Shown here: piece after piece, positions 1-12,542 of the stretch | Numbering within the stretch: position 1 is the first letter of the stretch | Layout of the letters: the number at the start of each line of letters is the position of its first letter | Source of the DNA: Coriaria nepalensis | Lineage: Eukaryota > Streptophyta > Magnoliopsida > Cucurbitales > Coriariaceae | DNA: 64,000 nucleotides | Direction of reading: 5' to 3' | Assembly (NCBI GenBank): GCA_027186245.1 | Contig: CP114498.1 | Location: 4,223,501-4,287,500 of the forward strand | Made by a program: the position numbers and the translations under genes | The notes under the pieces: model-generated | The model's input: only the letters and a program-made list of their open reading frames with translations | Database searches by the model: none | Told to the model about the DNA's origin: nothing

Positions 1-1800
1 CACCAGAATCAGATCTCAAAATTTTAAAACCTTTATAAGAAAAGATTTCAGATTTGGCATGAAGAAAATATACCTAAGTATATCGATTAAAATCATCAAT
101 GAATCATAAAATACTTATATTAGGCATGAGAAATGACAGATATAATGCCCCAAATATCACTATGGATAATATCAAAACACTTTTCTGCACGACTACCGTG
201 AGAAGGAAACAAAAGAATTGTACTCTTACCTAATTTGCAAGTTAAACACTCAAAGGATAAAGAAGAAAATACACATTTTGTATTACCCAACAATCCAGAT
301 TTCAAAAGATGAGACAAAACAATAGAGTTTGGATGACCTAAACATTTTTGCCATACCTCACTCTTGTTATTAACTGTCATACAAGATAAATAAGCAAGAA
401 TTGAAAAATATAATGGAAACAATCTCCCGACTCTATGCCCTTTTGTGATTATCTTCCCCAACACCTCATCCTGCACAAGATAACCGCCACGAGAAAAATG
501 GACATCATAGCTGTTATCAACTAACCGACTTACCGAAATAAGATAAGTAGATAATTTTGAAGAGATAAAAACATCATGAACTGAAGAATTAAGATCCCCA
601 ACGACATTAATAGATAAATGACTTCCATTGGCTATTTAAACATGTGAGGTATCATAATATGGGCGAATATTAGAAAGAGCATTAGAAGAACATGTCATAT
701 GATTAGACGCACCAGAATCAACAAGCCAAAACTAAGGTGATCTATTTTTACCTTATAGCCCTAAGGTAGAAAAAGTAGAGATAATCATCTATTGCACTAT
801 ATCGGGAGTAAGCGAAGTTTGAGCTACCAAAGGAGGTGAAGAAGTGTGATGCCAGCAGAATAAGCAGTAGCGGCTTGATTATGAGGTCAAATGGTACACT
901 CTTTGATAATATAACCAGGCTTCTTACAGTAGTTGTAAAATTTCTTACCACAATTTGCAATAAGATGACCATACTTCTTGCAGTAGAAGCACTAGATTTT
1001 GCGCATATCTCGACCATTTCCTTTCCCGTGAGCGACACAAGTAACTAGATTAGACTAGGCTATTTGCAAACTAGCCTGTGTAAGAATAAATTGCTCTTCC
1101 CACAGTAATTCCTCAAAACAATCATCCAATGATAGAGGAGGAACCTGATTCGTGAAATTAGAATGAGTAACTTCAAATTCAGGCCATAAATTCATAAGGA
1201 ATTGGTCCCTCTTACTTTGTTAATGAACCGCCTAAACATTAGAGAGAGAAGTAGAAGGGACCTTTACATAAATTATGTCAAAAAGGTCTACCCATAAATT
1301 CTCAAACCTAGAAAAATACTCTTGAATAGATAGACTGCCTTGATTATAGTTGGAAACTCATATTCCAACTGAAAACGGCGTGCAATGTTGTCCTTAGTAT
1401 AAACCTTCCTCAAATGCTCCTACATTATTTTTGTAGTTTTATAGGGTTTTAAAAATAGCATGATAAGAGGATCAGCAAACCTTAGAATCCATATCATTAC
1501 TTGAGCATCCTTAATCTTCCATACTACTAGTTCCTTAGGATCCGTAAAAGCTGGAGAACTACCATCTATATGACCCCACAAATGTTTGCTTGTGGCAAAC
1601 ACTTCGAACTAAATTCACAAGCAGAATAATTTTTGCTTGTGAATTGAACCATAAAAGAGTTGGATCCGTTGGTAGTCATTATAAAATAGCTAGCAAGAAT
1701 ATAATGAATAAAAGTGTCTGACATGTCAAAATTCCACTTGAGATTGGATGACTTGAGAATTGTAGAATTAACTTGCACCAAAATTTTCAAAAGCGTGTCT
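1..1800 (-). mobile_element. Ty1/Copia retrotransposon relic A (gag to integrase, truncated by window edge)
   Basis: Reading leftwards on the minus strand, the domains come in Copia order. The gag start lies near 1790-1420. A CX2CX4HX4C zinc knuckle is at 991-950, with a degenerate second knuckle at 931-896. The aspartic protease motif DSGAS followed by NHM is at about 722-700. The GAG-pre-integrase domain (WQKCLGHP, then CLTCKLGK and FDIIHSDIWG) fills 476-120, and the start of the integrase core (DDFNRYT, later RSDSG) runs off the window at base 1. There are in-frame stops, for example TAG just before the first knuckle, and frame changes between the parts, so it cannot make a working polyprotein. 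No 5' LTR was recognised upstream of the gag. Order and motifs are seen; the Copia assignment rests on family knowledge. Confidence 0.88.
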
Positions 1801-2029
1801 TGTAAATTAGCACCAAAATGTGTCTCATAAATTAAGGACCCAAAGAAACGTGTCTAGTAAATAAATAACCTAAGAAAAAAAAATGAAGAACTCAAGCTAA
1901 GGAAGAATACTGAACCTAATGAAGAATCACCTCTGACTGAAGCAAGTAACCCAAAGAGATCGCACCACCGCAACTTCAAATGATTAACCTCTGAAAATCT
2001 CAAAGTAACTCCAAAGTCGCTCGAGCTAA

Positions 2030-5000
2030 GAAGACCAAAAGGACACCATAGATCTTGCTTTCAAACAATTAATATCGCTTCTCGGTAGTGAAAATTATGA
2101 TATGTGGTCACGATCTATGAAGCTCACTTTCTTGACAAAAAACAAAATGGAGTTCATTAGTGGAGAAGTTGAGAAGCATGATGAATCGTCTCCTTACCTT
2201 AAGCAATGGATGTGCTATAATGGCATGATTTGTTCATGGATAGAATTCTTTATCCAAGGAATTAATCGGTGAAGCGATCTTTGCTAATGATGCAAAAGCA
2301 CTTTGCAACAATCTTCAAGAATGTTTTGATAAAGTCAATAGATCTCGCCTTTATTCAATTCAGCGAGACATTTTTTCCATAACTCAACAAAGCTCCTCTG
2401 GATCATCCTATTATACCAAATTGAAGACTCTATGGGTTGAGTATTCATCTCTTGCTGTCAATCCTGATTGTGACTACATTAAATAACTAAAACTCATCAA
2501 ATTCTTCATGGTATTAAATGACAGCTATAGTGCAATTCACGGTCAAATTCCTATGTAGGTTATTAATAAGGCTTTCTCCATTGTTAATGAAGAAGAAGGT
2601 AACAGGGATATAGCATCTTATTCTCATGTACCTGTTGTGGAAACTACAGCATTGTATGGCTCCAATTCTTCAATGCCAAAATATATAATAGTACTTAGGG
2701 GCAAAATAGCATCCAGAATATGAATATTATCACATTCTTGGCCACAAAAAGGATAATTGTGATAGACTTATTAGTTATTTTTCTGAATTTAAGTTCACCA
2801 AATCCAAGCCATCCTTTTCCAATAATACTGCTACTCCTGGATATGTTGACACTCAATCTCTTATAGCTGTATAATATGGACAAATTATGAAGCTTCTAGG
2901 CAAACATGATACTCCAAAATCCTCAACTCCACTTCAAACTTTCAACATGGCAAATATGGTCACAAGCATATTAAGTGCTTCTCTACATTCATACTGGATA
3001 TGTATGACATTTGATTGTTATGTGCTTAATTCGTTTGTCATTGCTTAACTAATTCAATTGCATCTGTTACACTTCCTAATGGTTCAATACTTCCATTAAC
3101 ACAAATAGGATATGTAGAGTCGTCACCATCCATTGCTTTAAAAAAAATTGTTCTTCTTGTTCCCCAATTTTAGTTCAACCTTTTATCAGTTTCCAAATTC
3201 ACTTCTGATTTTCACTGCTCGGTGCTTTTCTACCCCCTGTTCTGTGTTTTTCAGGACATCTCAATTGGAATGATCAAGGGGATTGGTAAAATGCATCAAG
3301 ACCTATACTACTTCATTTCTCCTTCAATAAACACAAACTCTATTTGTGTTCCTCAAAATGCAAAACTTAGTTATGTTTCATGTAATCCATCCTTTAGTAA
3401 TATTGTTCCCATCACTAAAAAAACTATACAAACCAATAAATGGCACAATAGATTTTGACATATTTCCTTTTCTAAACTTCAATGTATTCCTAGTCTTATT
3501 CTTTGGACTGGACAAACATGATATACAGTTTTGTGTTATTTCTCCTTATGCAAAGCAATCAAAATTACCATTCCCTTTTATCTAACTTGTTTGATTTGAT
3601 ACATTTGGATGTTTTGGGTCCCTATAACACACCCACTCAGTTGGGTGCTCATTATTTTCTTACAATTTTAAATGACTTTTCTAGAGCATTTTGTACTTTT
3701 CTTATGATTTCACAGGCTAAGACATTTTCTTTCTTGAAATCTTTCATCATAATGAGTCAAAACCAATTTCATTCCTCCATTAAATAAATCAGGAGTGATA
3801 ATGGGACTGAGTTCTTTAATCATTATTGCAACTCTTTTTTTTATCTAATCTTGGGATTTTCCATCAAATTTCATGTTCATATATACCCAAAAAAAATGGT
3901 ATTGCTAAGACAAATCACATACATCTCTTGGATATTGCTCGTGCTTTAAAAATACAGTCTCATGTTCTCTCTCAATTTTGGAGCAAATGCATTTAAACTG
4001 CTACTTATATAATTAACAGAATTCCTTCTGTTTCTCATGCTCATTAGTCTTCTTCTGAGATTATGTTTAATTCTCCTCCTTCCATTTCTCACCTTAAGGT
4101 ATTTGGTTGTCTTTGTTTTGTAAAAACACCTAAGCCGTTTGATAAATTTTCAGACAGGTCTAGTCCATCTGTCTTCTTACGATACTCTCTTACACAAAAG
4201 GGGTATAAAGTCTTCAATCTTGAGCAGGAGGAAGTTTTATTTCATAAAATGTCTTTCTATATGCTCTTTCCCAACCTCCTTCTAATATTTTTCCTGCTTC
4301 TGATTCTTTTTTTTGATAACTCTCTTCCTACCTCAACTATCACCTCCCCATCTATTCCTCCTGCTTATATTGAATCTCTTTCTTCTGTCAATATTGAGCC
4401 TTTTGCTCCTATCATTTTTGGACGCTCTACTAAGGTCTCAAGACCTTTTGCTTGGAAAAAAGACTATATTTTTCATACTGCTTCTGTTAAATTTTATATC
4501 TCCACTTCACTTTCCTATAATCATTTATCACCATTATATCAATGTTTCTTCTGCTCTTGACAATGCAGTTGAACCTAAATCCTATAAGGAAGCTAAATCA
4601 TATCCTAATTGGATTAGTGCAATGAATGATGAATTAATTGCTTTACAGTCTAATGGCACTTGGCAATTAGTATCTCTTCCCCCAGAAAACGTCCAATTAT
4701 TTATTGTTGGTCTATAAGGTCAAGTTGAAGTCAGATCGTATAATTGGCAGTTATAAGGCATGTTTAGTTGCAAAGGGGTATAGTCAAAAGGAAGGCATTG
4801 ATTTTTTCTGAAACTTTTAGCCTTGTAGTAAAAATGGTGATTGTGAGAGCTATCTTAGCATTACCTTCCATCCATAACTGGCCATTATACCAAATGGATG
4901 TATATAACACATTTTTACAAGGCAATTTAACAGAAAAAGTATATATGGATTTGCCTCTTGATGTTGGGGATCCTAATGACAATAGAGTTTGTAAGTTGGT

Positions 5001-6133
5001 TAAGTTCTTCTATGGCCTTAAACATGCATCTAGGCAATGGAATCATAAGTGTACATCTGTTCTCTTTACTGGTGACTTTATTCAATCATCTAATAATTAT
5101 TCTCTTTTTATAAAGTCTTCTGGTTCTTCTTTTGTGGTGCTACTGGTTTATGTAGATAATATACTAATCGTAGGCAATTCTGAGTATGCTATTTTTGCCA
5201 CTAGAGTTCTTAAAGGCTCATTTTCGCATCAAGGACCTCGGTCACCTATGTTATTTTTTAGGTCTTGAAATCATTCGCAATTCAACAGGCATTTGTCTTT
5301 CTCAGCATAAGTATGTTCTATAAATTTTGGAAGAAGCAGGGTTGTGTGCTTATAAGCCAACTGCCACTCCAATGGAACATAATCTGAAACTCACTTCTGC
5401 AGCTTTTGATGCGCACATTGCATCACATGCTGATGATAAGCTACTTGCAGACCCCACTGCCTACCAACATCTTATAGGACGTTTCATCTATTTGACAACT
5501 TCACGACCTTACCTTTCCTTTGTCGTTCAGTTACTTAACCAGTTCATGACTTGTCCTAAGTCTTCTCATCATGAGGCTACTCTTCGTGTTTTGAGGTACA
5601 TCAAGAAAAATCCTGGTTTACATTTGTTCTTGAGCTCCTCCAGTTCTCTTCAACTACTTGCTCACTGTGACTCAAATTGGGCCTTCTACTATGTCACGAT
5701 GTTCACTCACTGGCTACATGATCCAGTTAGGTAACTCCCTCATCTCTTGGAAGACCAAGAAGTAAACCATTGTCTGTTAATCTTCAGCATAAGGTGAATA
5801 CTGCGCCATAGCTGCCACGATCTGTGAACTCACTTGGCTTTTCGGTTTGTTCAAGGACTTACATATCTCTTTTTCCAAACGTGCTTTGTTATTTTGTGAT
5901 AATTCTGCTGCAAGACAGATAGCGGCTAATCCAATATTCCATAAACGCACGAAGCACATTGATATAGATTGTCACATTATTTGTGAGAATATTTTAAAAA
6001 GGCTTATTCAGACCTCTTCAATCAAGATGTGTGATCAACCTGCTGACTTAGTAACAAGTCTTTATCTCATAATCAGCACTATTATTTGTTGTCCAAGATG
6101 TGGATTTTTTTTTACCCTCCATACTGTGGGGGT
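2030..6133 (+). mobile_element. Ty1/Copia retrotransposon relic B (gag-PR-INT-RT-RH)
   Basis: A nearly full set of Copia domains is readable on the plus strand through many stops and frameshifts. Gag starts near 2065 (GSENYDMWSRSMKLTF), with a degenerate knuckle (HILGHKKDNC) near 2735. The protease/pre-integrase part is at 3060-3480 (VTLPNGS, FNLLSVSKFTS). The integrase core is at about 3590-4000 (LIHLDVLGPY, then the DNGTEFF block), with its C-terminal part at 4063-4260 (HLKVFGCLCFV). Reverse transcriptase is at about 4580-5310 (YQMDVYNTFLQGNL, YGLKHASRQW, and YVDN in place of YVDD). RNase H is at 5327-6110 (CDNSAARQIAANP, then the KHIDID block). The longest open stretch is about 166 codons. 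No tRNA primer site or 5' LTR is visible, so the 5' end is missing or fully decayed. It lies head to head with relic A. Confidence 0.92.
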
Positions 6134-6365
6134 TGTTAGTATTAATTAGTTAGATGAATTTTTTACCAAGGGTTCATATATCCGTTTGCTTGTGGAGAAA
6201 GTAAACGGAAAATGGAAAGTGAATTTACTCGACTTCTTTTGATATAAATTTGAAACAGAAAGACACTCACCCATTGATTATGATCAGGAATCTTCTGCTT
6301 TATATGGACATTTATTTATTATTTAGATTCCAGTTTTCTGTGTTATATTTTTCTTCTTTCGAACA
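6134..6365 (+). repeat. Putative 3' LTR of Copia relic B
   Basis: Directly after the RNase H region, a G-rich polypurine-like run (TGTGGGGG) is followed by TGTTAG, the usual start of a Copia LTR. A plausible CA end follows a T-rich stretch at 6365. No second copy was found upstream of the gag, so the end point is a guess from the TG...CA rule. Confidence 0.4.
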
Positions 6366-6417
6366 GGGTCCCTGTATATGTATTAAAATCATTGACCTAC
6401 TTCCCTTGGATGTACAG

Positions 6418-6528
6418 GATCATCAAATACAGCATCCCACTACTACAATCTGGAAAAGTTTTCTCAGCGTGAGGCCAAACTGGCTCTGAAGAAGCTTCAC
6501 GTAATGAGAGTGATGTTAAAAACTGAAG
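6418..6528 (+). pseudogene. Orphan exon-like island, family unknown
   Basis: A 111-bp stretch is bounded by an acceptor-like TGTACAG and a donor-like AAG|GTCAG. One frame is open throughout (about 36 codons) and gives a basic, helix-like peptide containing YYNLEKFSQREAKLALKK. Its base composition differs from the AT-rich surroundings. It lies between the putative LTR of Copia relic B and the 3' end of LACS1, on the opposite strand from LACS1. No neighbouring exon was found. It may be a host exon carried or stranded by transposon activity, or a chance open frame. Confidence 0.3.
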
Positions 6529-6810
6529 GTCAGGTTTCAAACTTTTCACTGTCCAAATGATATGATAGTTTAACCCTCCATAAAAACCTTTATACCGGGT
6601 ATAAAATTGTTAAATATCTCTATAAAAAAAAAAAAAAAAACTCAATAGATTATCGCAAATTGTATTGACTAATTTCATATGTTCTGGAAATTGCTTAGAC
6701 TAGAGAAAGAGATTCAGAATATGATTACACTGCAAACTTGGACATGGCTCATCCAAATTTATTTACCAAATCACCATGTATGAAAAAACATGTGTTCTAG
6801 GTTCCAACTT

Positions 6811-9800
6811 TTAGTGTTTCCTTGCTCCCAAGTCTTCGTAGAGCTCATCAATTTTCACCTGCACAAATTCCAAGTTATGAGATAGGCTTTAAAACTTCAT
6901 CTTTTGATGTACAAACCAGGAATATTACAGAACCCATATACAATGTATATATGGTTTTATAGACGATACCTGATAGTAATCAAGCAGTTTATTTCGTTTC
7001 TTTTTCAAGGTTGCTGTCACCAAGTCTCGCTCTACGTCGAAAGGGCTTGGTTCCAATATGACCCCTTTGATATATTCAAAACCTTTTAGCTGATTAAAAA
7101 AAAAAAAAGAGTATCAACTAGTGAAAAACTTATATGGAGAAGACCTCAAATTCAAAGCATTTCATTAGCTGTAGTAAAAGTACCATGTTTTTCTCAGCAG
7201 TAGACTTTAGCTCTGAGGTGACGTGATTTCTCAGCTGATGAAGATAACAGATTTCAGAAAAGGAACCCATATGACCATTTAGATATGCCCATTTCTTAGT
7301 GTTCTCCTCATGTAACACTACTACAGCGACTAGGATCGACCTGAAGCTGTTCCCGTAAATCCAAATCTTTAACAAAAAGTGTAAAAAAACCCGAATCAAA
7401 GATCGGATATATAAACCAAGAAGCCAATCACTTGGGCAAAGAAAAGTAGATGAAATAATAATGCTCACATCTTCAACAATTGGACTAATGGAGTAAACAT
7501 TTTCCAAGAACTCAAGCGCAATGTACTCTCCTTGGGAGAGTTTAATTAAATTCTTCTTTCGATCGATAATCTTTAGAACTCCATTTGGAAGTATTTCCCC
7601 AATGTCTCCTAGTGCAAAAAAATGAACAAGAAGAATGAGATAATTAATCTAAAAATAAGGTAATGATTTACCAAAAACCTGAAATGGATTTAGTAAATAT
7701 GGACCTGTATGAAACCAGCCATCTTTTATTGATTCTCTTGTCAATTCCGGATCTTTGTGATATCCAGAAAAGACAGGTTTGCCCCTCACACATATCTCTC
7801 CACAGGCACGATCCCCTAGTGGATTGTAACCCATTTCGGTAACTTCCTCTAGACGTACCTCATTGTAGACAGAAACTGCACCAACGGCCCCCACCATGCA
7901 CATTTCATCCGGAAATCCAATAGCCATGGGCCCACAAGTTTCTGTCAAGCCTAAAATGAACCACAATGTGATTTATACTATCAGTCTGTTTTCTAACAAG
8001 TTAAGCCTTTGGAACAATTCGTTAAATATTTCTTTGTAACAAGAAAATTATTTACCATAGCCTTGGACAAGGAAAGCGCCACAAGTCACCCGCAAGAATT
8101 CTTCAACCTCTGAGCCTAAGGGTGCGCCTCCAGAAATTATAAGCCTAATTCGACCGCCTAATTTAGCTTTGACCTGTAGAGGAGTATGAAGGTAAGGAAA
8201 GAAAATATATAAACTTAAGGTAAGCTCACAATGGATCTGAAGGAATTGAATATATTGAGAAGATCCTAAAACCTTTCGGAAAGCTAGGAGATCGGCTAAC
8301 TGTGATGCATCTTTATGTTTGTACCCCATATTCATCCAATAAAGTTTGCTGCAAAGAATCATAGTATCGAGTTCAGAAAAACCAATTATGTTTTTAAGGC
8401 GGTCTGTTTAGTTAGAGAATTGGATTGAGGAACATACTATCTGTAAAGCAAGTCGAAAACTTTCTGTCGAAATGGATTGAGTTCTTGTAGGGCTTGCTTT
8501 ATACCTAAATTGCAAAATTTGTTTGGTACCTAGAAATTTCTCAATATAAAATAATTAATAAATTCATAGAGGGAAAAATTCTGTGCCTTCATGGATCTTC
8601 TCGAAAGCTCGAGGAACCCCAGCAAAGAGTGTTGGCTTCAACTCCATTAGATCATCCCTCAATGCATTAATATCCTACAGAAGCAACGGAATATTTACTT
8701 GAGGGAAAAAAAAGAAGAAACATCAACTAGATTAAGACCCAACTCAGCTCAGTGGTGGCGCCTCCACCTCAGCTCTAAGAGGTCTCAAATTCGAGATGCC
8801 GGGGGGAATAAGGGAACTGTAGATCCTCTTTAGGAAAAAAAAGAAAAAAAAATACAACTCGTTCAATTAGCAGATATACCCCATGAAAATATCCTACAGA
8901 AGCGCCTTTATGGAAGAAGTACTCCTCGATCATACGGTCTAGGATATGAGCTAAGGGCAGGAAAGACAGGTAAACATCATCCTCTGTCATCTATATATAT
9001 GTATATATGTCCATGAAAAAGAAATGTGGGTTATATATAAGTTCATTGTCACATAACAAACATTTTTCTAAACAAGACAAATTAGGCAGATATTTTATTT
9101 GTTTACCTTGTCTTCAAATTGTTCCAGAAAAAGATCAATCCCTCTTACAAGAGCCGTTATGTTGGAATGCGTTAGTATGACACCTTTAGGTGTTCCGCTT
9201 GTTCCGCTTGTATACATAATCGTGCAATTGTTGAAAGCTTGAGGGGGAAATATTTCTTCCGGATTGTCTTTCCCCTAGAGAGAAAAGGAAAACTCGTGTT
9301 TGAGTTTAAAGCTCCGTATGGACTAAGAAAACTTCACCTGAGTACAACAAAAAGACACAACTTATTTAATGAAATTACCAGCTGAAGAAACTCGTCCCAT
9401 GTGAACGGTTTTGATCCGATTTTTACTGCCTTGTTCTTCTCTTCCTCGGTCATTGAACTAAAGCAAACAAGAGCTGCAACCAATAATTCAAACTCAATAG
9501 TAAACACAAAATGCTTTCCACTTTTGCACCAGAATTAGTGAAGTGTTTGTCTCAATCTGATACTCACTTTTTAGTCGTTTAGCCGATACACAATTGGGGC
9601 TCAGTATCTGCAAAATATGCTCAATTCATTATTCTTAAAGTAAATAGGGATCATATAAACTATATAATGATGATAACATATCAATTTTAATTTTAGTATT
9701 TTTCTCCATACCTCTTTCAGTTTTTTATCTTGGACAAATACAAAATCTACTTCCGCGTGATCTATGATATAGTTTACAGCTCCAAGTCCTGCAATTCAAT

Positions 9801-10781
9801 TCGTTTGGAATTCACAAGAAGACATACTGCTTGTAGACTTAAATTCAAATTCTTGACTAAACACAAGCTAATTGTTACTAATGCAAAAGAAAATTGGATA
9901 TAAGGAAAGTGTATACCAACTTACCAAGTGTATCATAGAGAGGCACACAAATCAAGCTGTGAGCATTGCAAGCCTACAAGAAAATTATAAGACTTCATTT
10001 TATCTTACATTTTTTAGTTGTATATCAGAGAAAATAAATTGGAAAGGCAAATTTCTGATGAACTTAAAGTTAACCTCCATTGCTACAATCCACTGAGGAC
10101 AATTTGCTCCAAAAATCCCAACTCGAGAGCCCTAACAAGATAAATTCCATCAAAATAATAGTCTTCATATACAATATATTTATGCTCAGAAACAATAATG
10201 AAGAACTCTTGCTAGAAGATATGTTTTCTTGTTGTAAGTTATACTTACCGGTTCAGCTCCAAATGCTCGTAATGCCGAGCCGATTTGAAGAACATCCTCA
10301 TAAACTTCCTCGTAAGTTTTCCAAAGATACGGCCCCACCTAAATAAACAAAATTAAAGTAGTTGATTTTAGAGAAAATTGGGAATTCTAATTAACTAGTC
10401 AAAATAACAAGATGTTTTGTTTTTTATTTTTATTTTTTTTACAGTTTTACCTTCTCTCCGGAAAATTTTCGCCAACCGAGCATTTTATTTCCAGGATGCT
10501 TCTTAACAGATAAACTACATGCAGAAATATAAAATAAATGAAGAAAAATATCATGACGTGACTATATGATATTATGTAGATTAACATTAATTCTACTAAT
10601 TTGTTGGTTACAAGTACTTACAAAATTACCTGAAAATATCCCAAGCAGTATCTAAATCTCGGCCGGGTGGAGGAAAATCATTTTTCGACAACAAATTTCG
10701 ATAAACCGGACCGACTGACGGCTCCCCATCTTTTCCTTCTCTTCCTTCCTCAACCTTAGCTGCAAACATCTTCATATTCAT
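6811..10781 (-). CDS. LACS1: Long-chain acyl-CoA synthetase, LACS1 type (complete, 19 coding exons)
   Basis: An AMP-forming ligase that makes acyl-CoA from free fatty acid, ATP and CoA. In Arabidopsis, LACS1 (CER8) acts at the ER on very-long-chain acids for cuticular wax and cutin. Exons on the minus strand: 10781-10630, 10514-10451, 10338-10249, 10131-10075, 9973-9925, 9788-9712, 9607-9568, 9473-9379, 9274-9107, 8990-8880, 8674-8587, 8504-8438, 8348-8273, 8173-8056, 7950-7705, 7608-7469, 7366-7184, 7089-6970, 6858-6811. All phases join and give 662 residues (660 from the second ATG at 10775, matching Arabidopsis LACS1). The AMP-binding signature [11 protein letters not shown] is at residues 229-239 and DGWFHTGDIG at about 494-503. 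The N-terminus ([11 protein letters not shown]) and the FPDEMCM segment favour LACS1 over LACS2 or LACS4. Intron 11 has a GC donor; all others are GT-AG. No disabling change was seen. Assignment is from remembered family sequence, not a search. Confidence 0.95.
8738..8852 (+). mobile_element. tRNA-derived SINE in LACS1 intron 10
   Basis: Antisense to LACS1, inside the intron 8879-8675, is a tRNA-like head. Its A-box-like AGCTCAGTGGTGG is at 8746-8758 and its B-box-like GGTCTCAAATTCGAG at 8781-8795, spaced as in a pol III promoter. A G-rich body follows, then an A-rich tail at 8833-8852. This is the layout of plant SINEs. Possible flanking repeats are too imperfect to call. It appears not to disturb splicing, since the exons on both sides keep phase. 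Confidence 0.7.
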
Positions 10782-11700
10782 AGACACTACTAACTATTGC
10801 TCAAACCTGTAAAAAATACATACAATAGAAGACTTATTATCACTAGAAAATCTCTTTCCTTCTCTATGTGTGTATCTACATAGACTCGTATATATATATA
10901 TATATATATATGATACAGTGATAGAGATTTGAAGGGAGTATTAAAGCAATTCTGGTAGCGGTCCACAGAGAGAAAACAAAAAGTCTTAATGACCCACCAA
11001 TATTTAAAGAGCTTAGAGACAAAATTGGTTACAGAAAACAACTTTTTATGAATTCAGGAATCTAATTACATACATGTTCAATGAAAAAGTCATTCGTTCA
11101 TTAATTATAGCACGAAAAAGTTGCAAAAGTTATAAATAAATTTAAAAAAACCCTCAAAAGAGAGGTGTTGAGTCCAATATTTTGCTGAACTGTTAATATT
11201 TTCTTGATATGAAGGGGGTAAAGGAAGAAGAAAACAACAGATTTATTTATTTTAAAAAAAATAAATAAACAAAAAAGGAAAAAATTAGATATTTCCACTG
11301 ATTGAAGAGAGAAATGTGTAGATATGAAGTTCACAAAATACAAAGAAAATTGGAAAGCCCTATACAACCCACCAAAACAATAAGACGGCACAGCAAGTGA
11401 AGGTGCTTAACATGTGAACGTCTAAACAGCAGATTAACTGTCAAACCAGAGCCCATGCAAAAAAGTATGTGACGATATATTTTAGATATATTCATTAGTC
11501 ACAAAGCCGTATACAGCCCAGCTCACATACAATTTTGTAGTAACCCAACAGAAAAAATGAAAAGCAAACAGACAGAGCTTACTTACAGGTGAGGTGATGA
11601 TGAAGTGGTGAAAGTCTGCAGATCCGGGAAGTGAAGAGAAAATAGTTTATGGAACAAAAACAAGAGAGAATGGCACTGTTTAGAGATTGAGAAGGTCTTG
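10782..11700 (-). promoter_or_regulatory. LACS1 5' leader: 5' UTR exon, leader intron and core promoter
   Basis: Just upstream of the LACS1 start, an acceptor (TTTTTTACAG) ends at 10807, leaving 25 bases of leader (10806-10782) before the ATG. A strong donor (CACCT|GTAAGT) at 11587/11586 ends a pyrimidine-rich leader exon that reaches roughly 11670. The leader intron is therefore about 780 bp (11586-10807); it holds a TA microsatellite near 10889-10911. A weak TATA-like TTTAAA lies at about 11701-11706. The intron ends are seen directly; the transcription start is inferred. Confidence 0.6.
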
Positions 11701-12542
11701 TTTAAATGAGGTGGTTGAAGCAGGCCCGGAGTAGTACTGTTGCTCCCTGCAGTAGACTACTCACCCCTTTGCAAATATTAATAACTAAGAGTAAACCTCT
11801 GCCACCTTTCTATGCTGACACTATAAATTCTAATAAATAAACTGTCCTTCGTATTTTCATGAAAAATAATGACGCGTACAAAAGAAAGCTTGCAATGATT
11901 CATAACTTTACGTAACATTAATATGTGATTGTTGGTAAAATGAAATACATGATCAGATTGGTTCATGAAGGTTTTATAATGCGACCCAAGTTGGTAAAAA
12001 AAAATAAAAATAAAAAAAATAAATAGATAAATGAAAAGGAGTCCTGAGCAGATCAATATCATTTGTACGTTTACCATTTATGTTTTGTAGACCGGATTCC
12101 CAGGTTTTCCATTTATTGCTATTTAATGCGTCATGGGCATGAAATTTGGTCAGTGAAACCAATTACGACATGTCGATAATAATTTTTCAACGATTAGATC
12201 TTCAGATTTGTGCTACAAGATCGTACGGTGTCAGTGCGCTACCTACCCCATTAATTGGTGGTGCTAAATTAAAAGGCCCGCATAAGCCTACTCAGTACTG
12301 TGTGGCTCACATAGGCCCACATACTCTCCCTTTCTAGTCCCCACATACTCGCTTTCTTAAGAAGTAGGGGCGGAGCCAGAAAAATATATATATATATATA
12401 TTTAGGGGAGGCAAAACATATTATATTAAATTAAGGGTGGGTAAATATAGATTTCTACGAATAAGAAAGGATTACTTCAATTTTTACAAACCTTTTTTTT
12501 ATAGGACAAAAAAGAAAAATTGAAAGGAAAAGAAGGGATTAC
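11701..12542. other. Spacer between LACS1 promoter and INSIG-like pseudogene
   Basis: No gene was recognised. It holds the LACS1 upstream region, an A/T-rich block near 11998-12030, and at about 12365-12440 a GGGGCGGAGCCAG motif followed by an AT microsatellite. That motif is a common end of short interspersed plant repeats; only one end is visible. The last exons expected for the INSIG-like gene would lie here but are absent. Confidence 0.5.

Noticed and set aside
1420..1790. Small host genes on the minus strand
   Set aside because: Position and peptide pattern fit the gag of Copia relic A.
8775..8990. LACS1 exon 10 extended into the SINE
   Set aside because: The open frame continues past 8880 by chance; the GT donor at 8879 and phase with exon 11 give the correct end.
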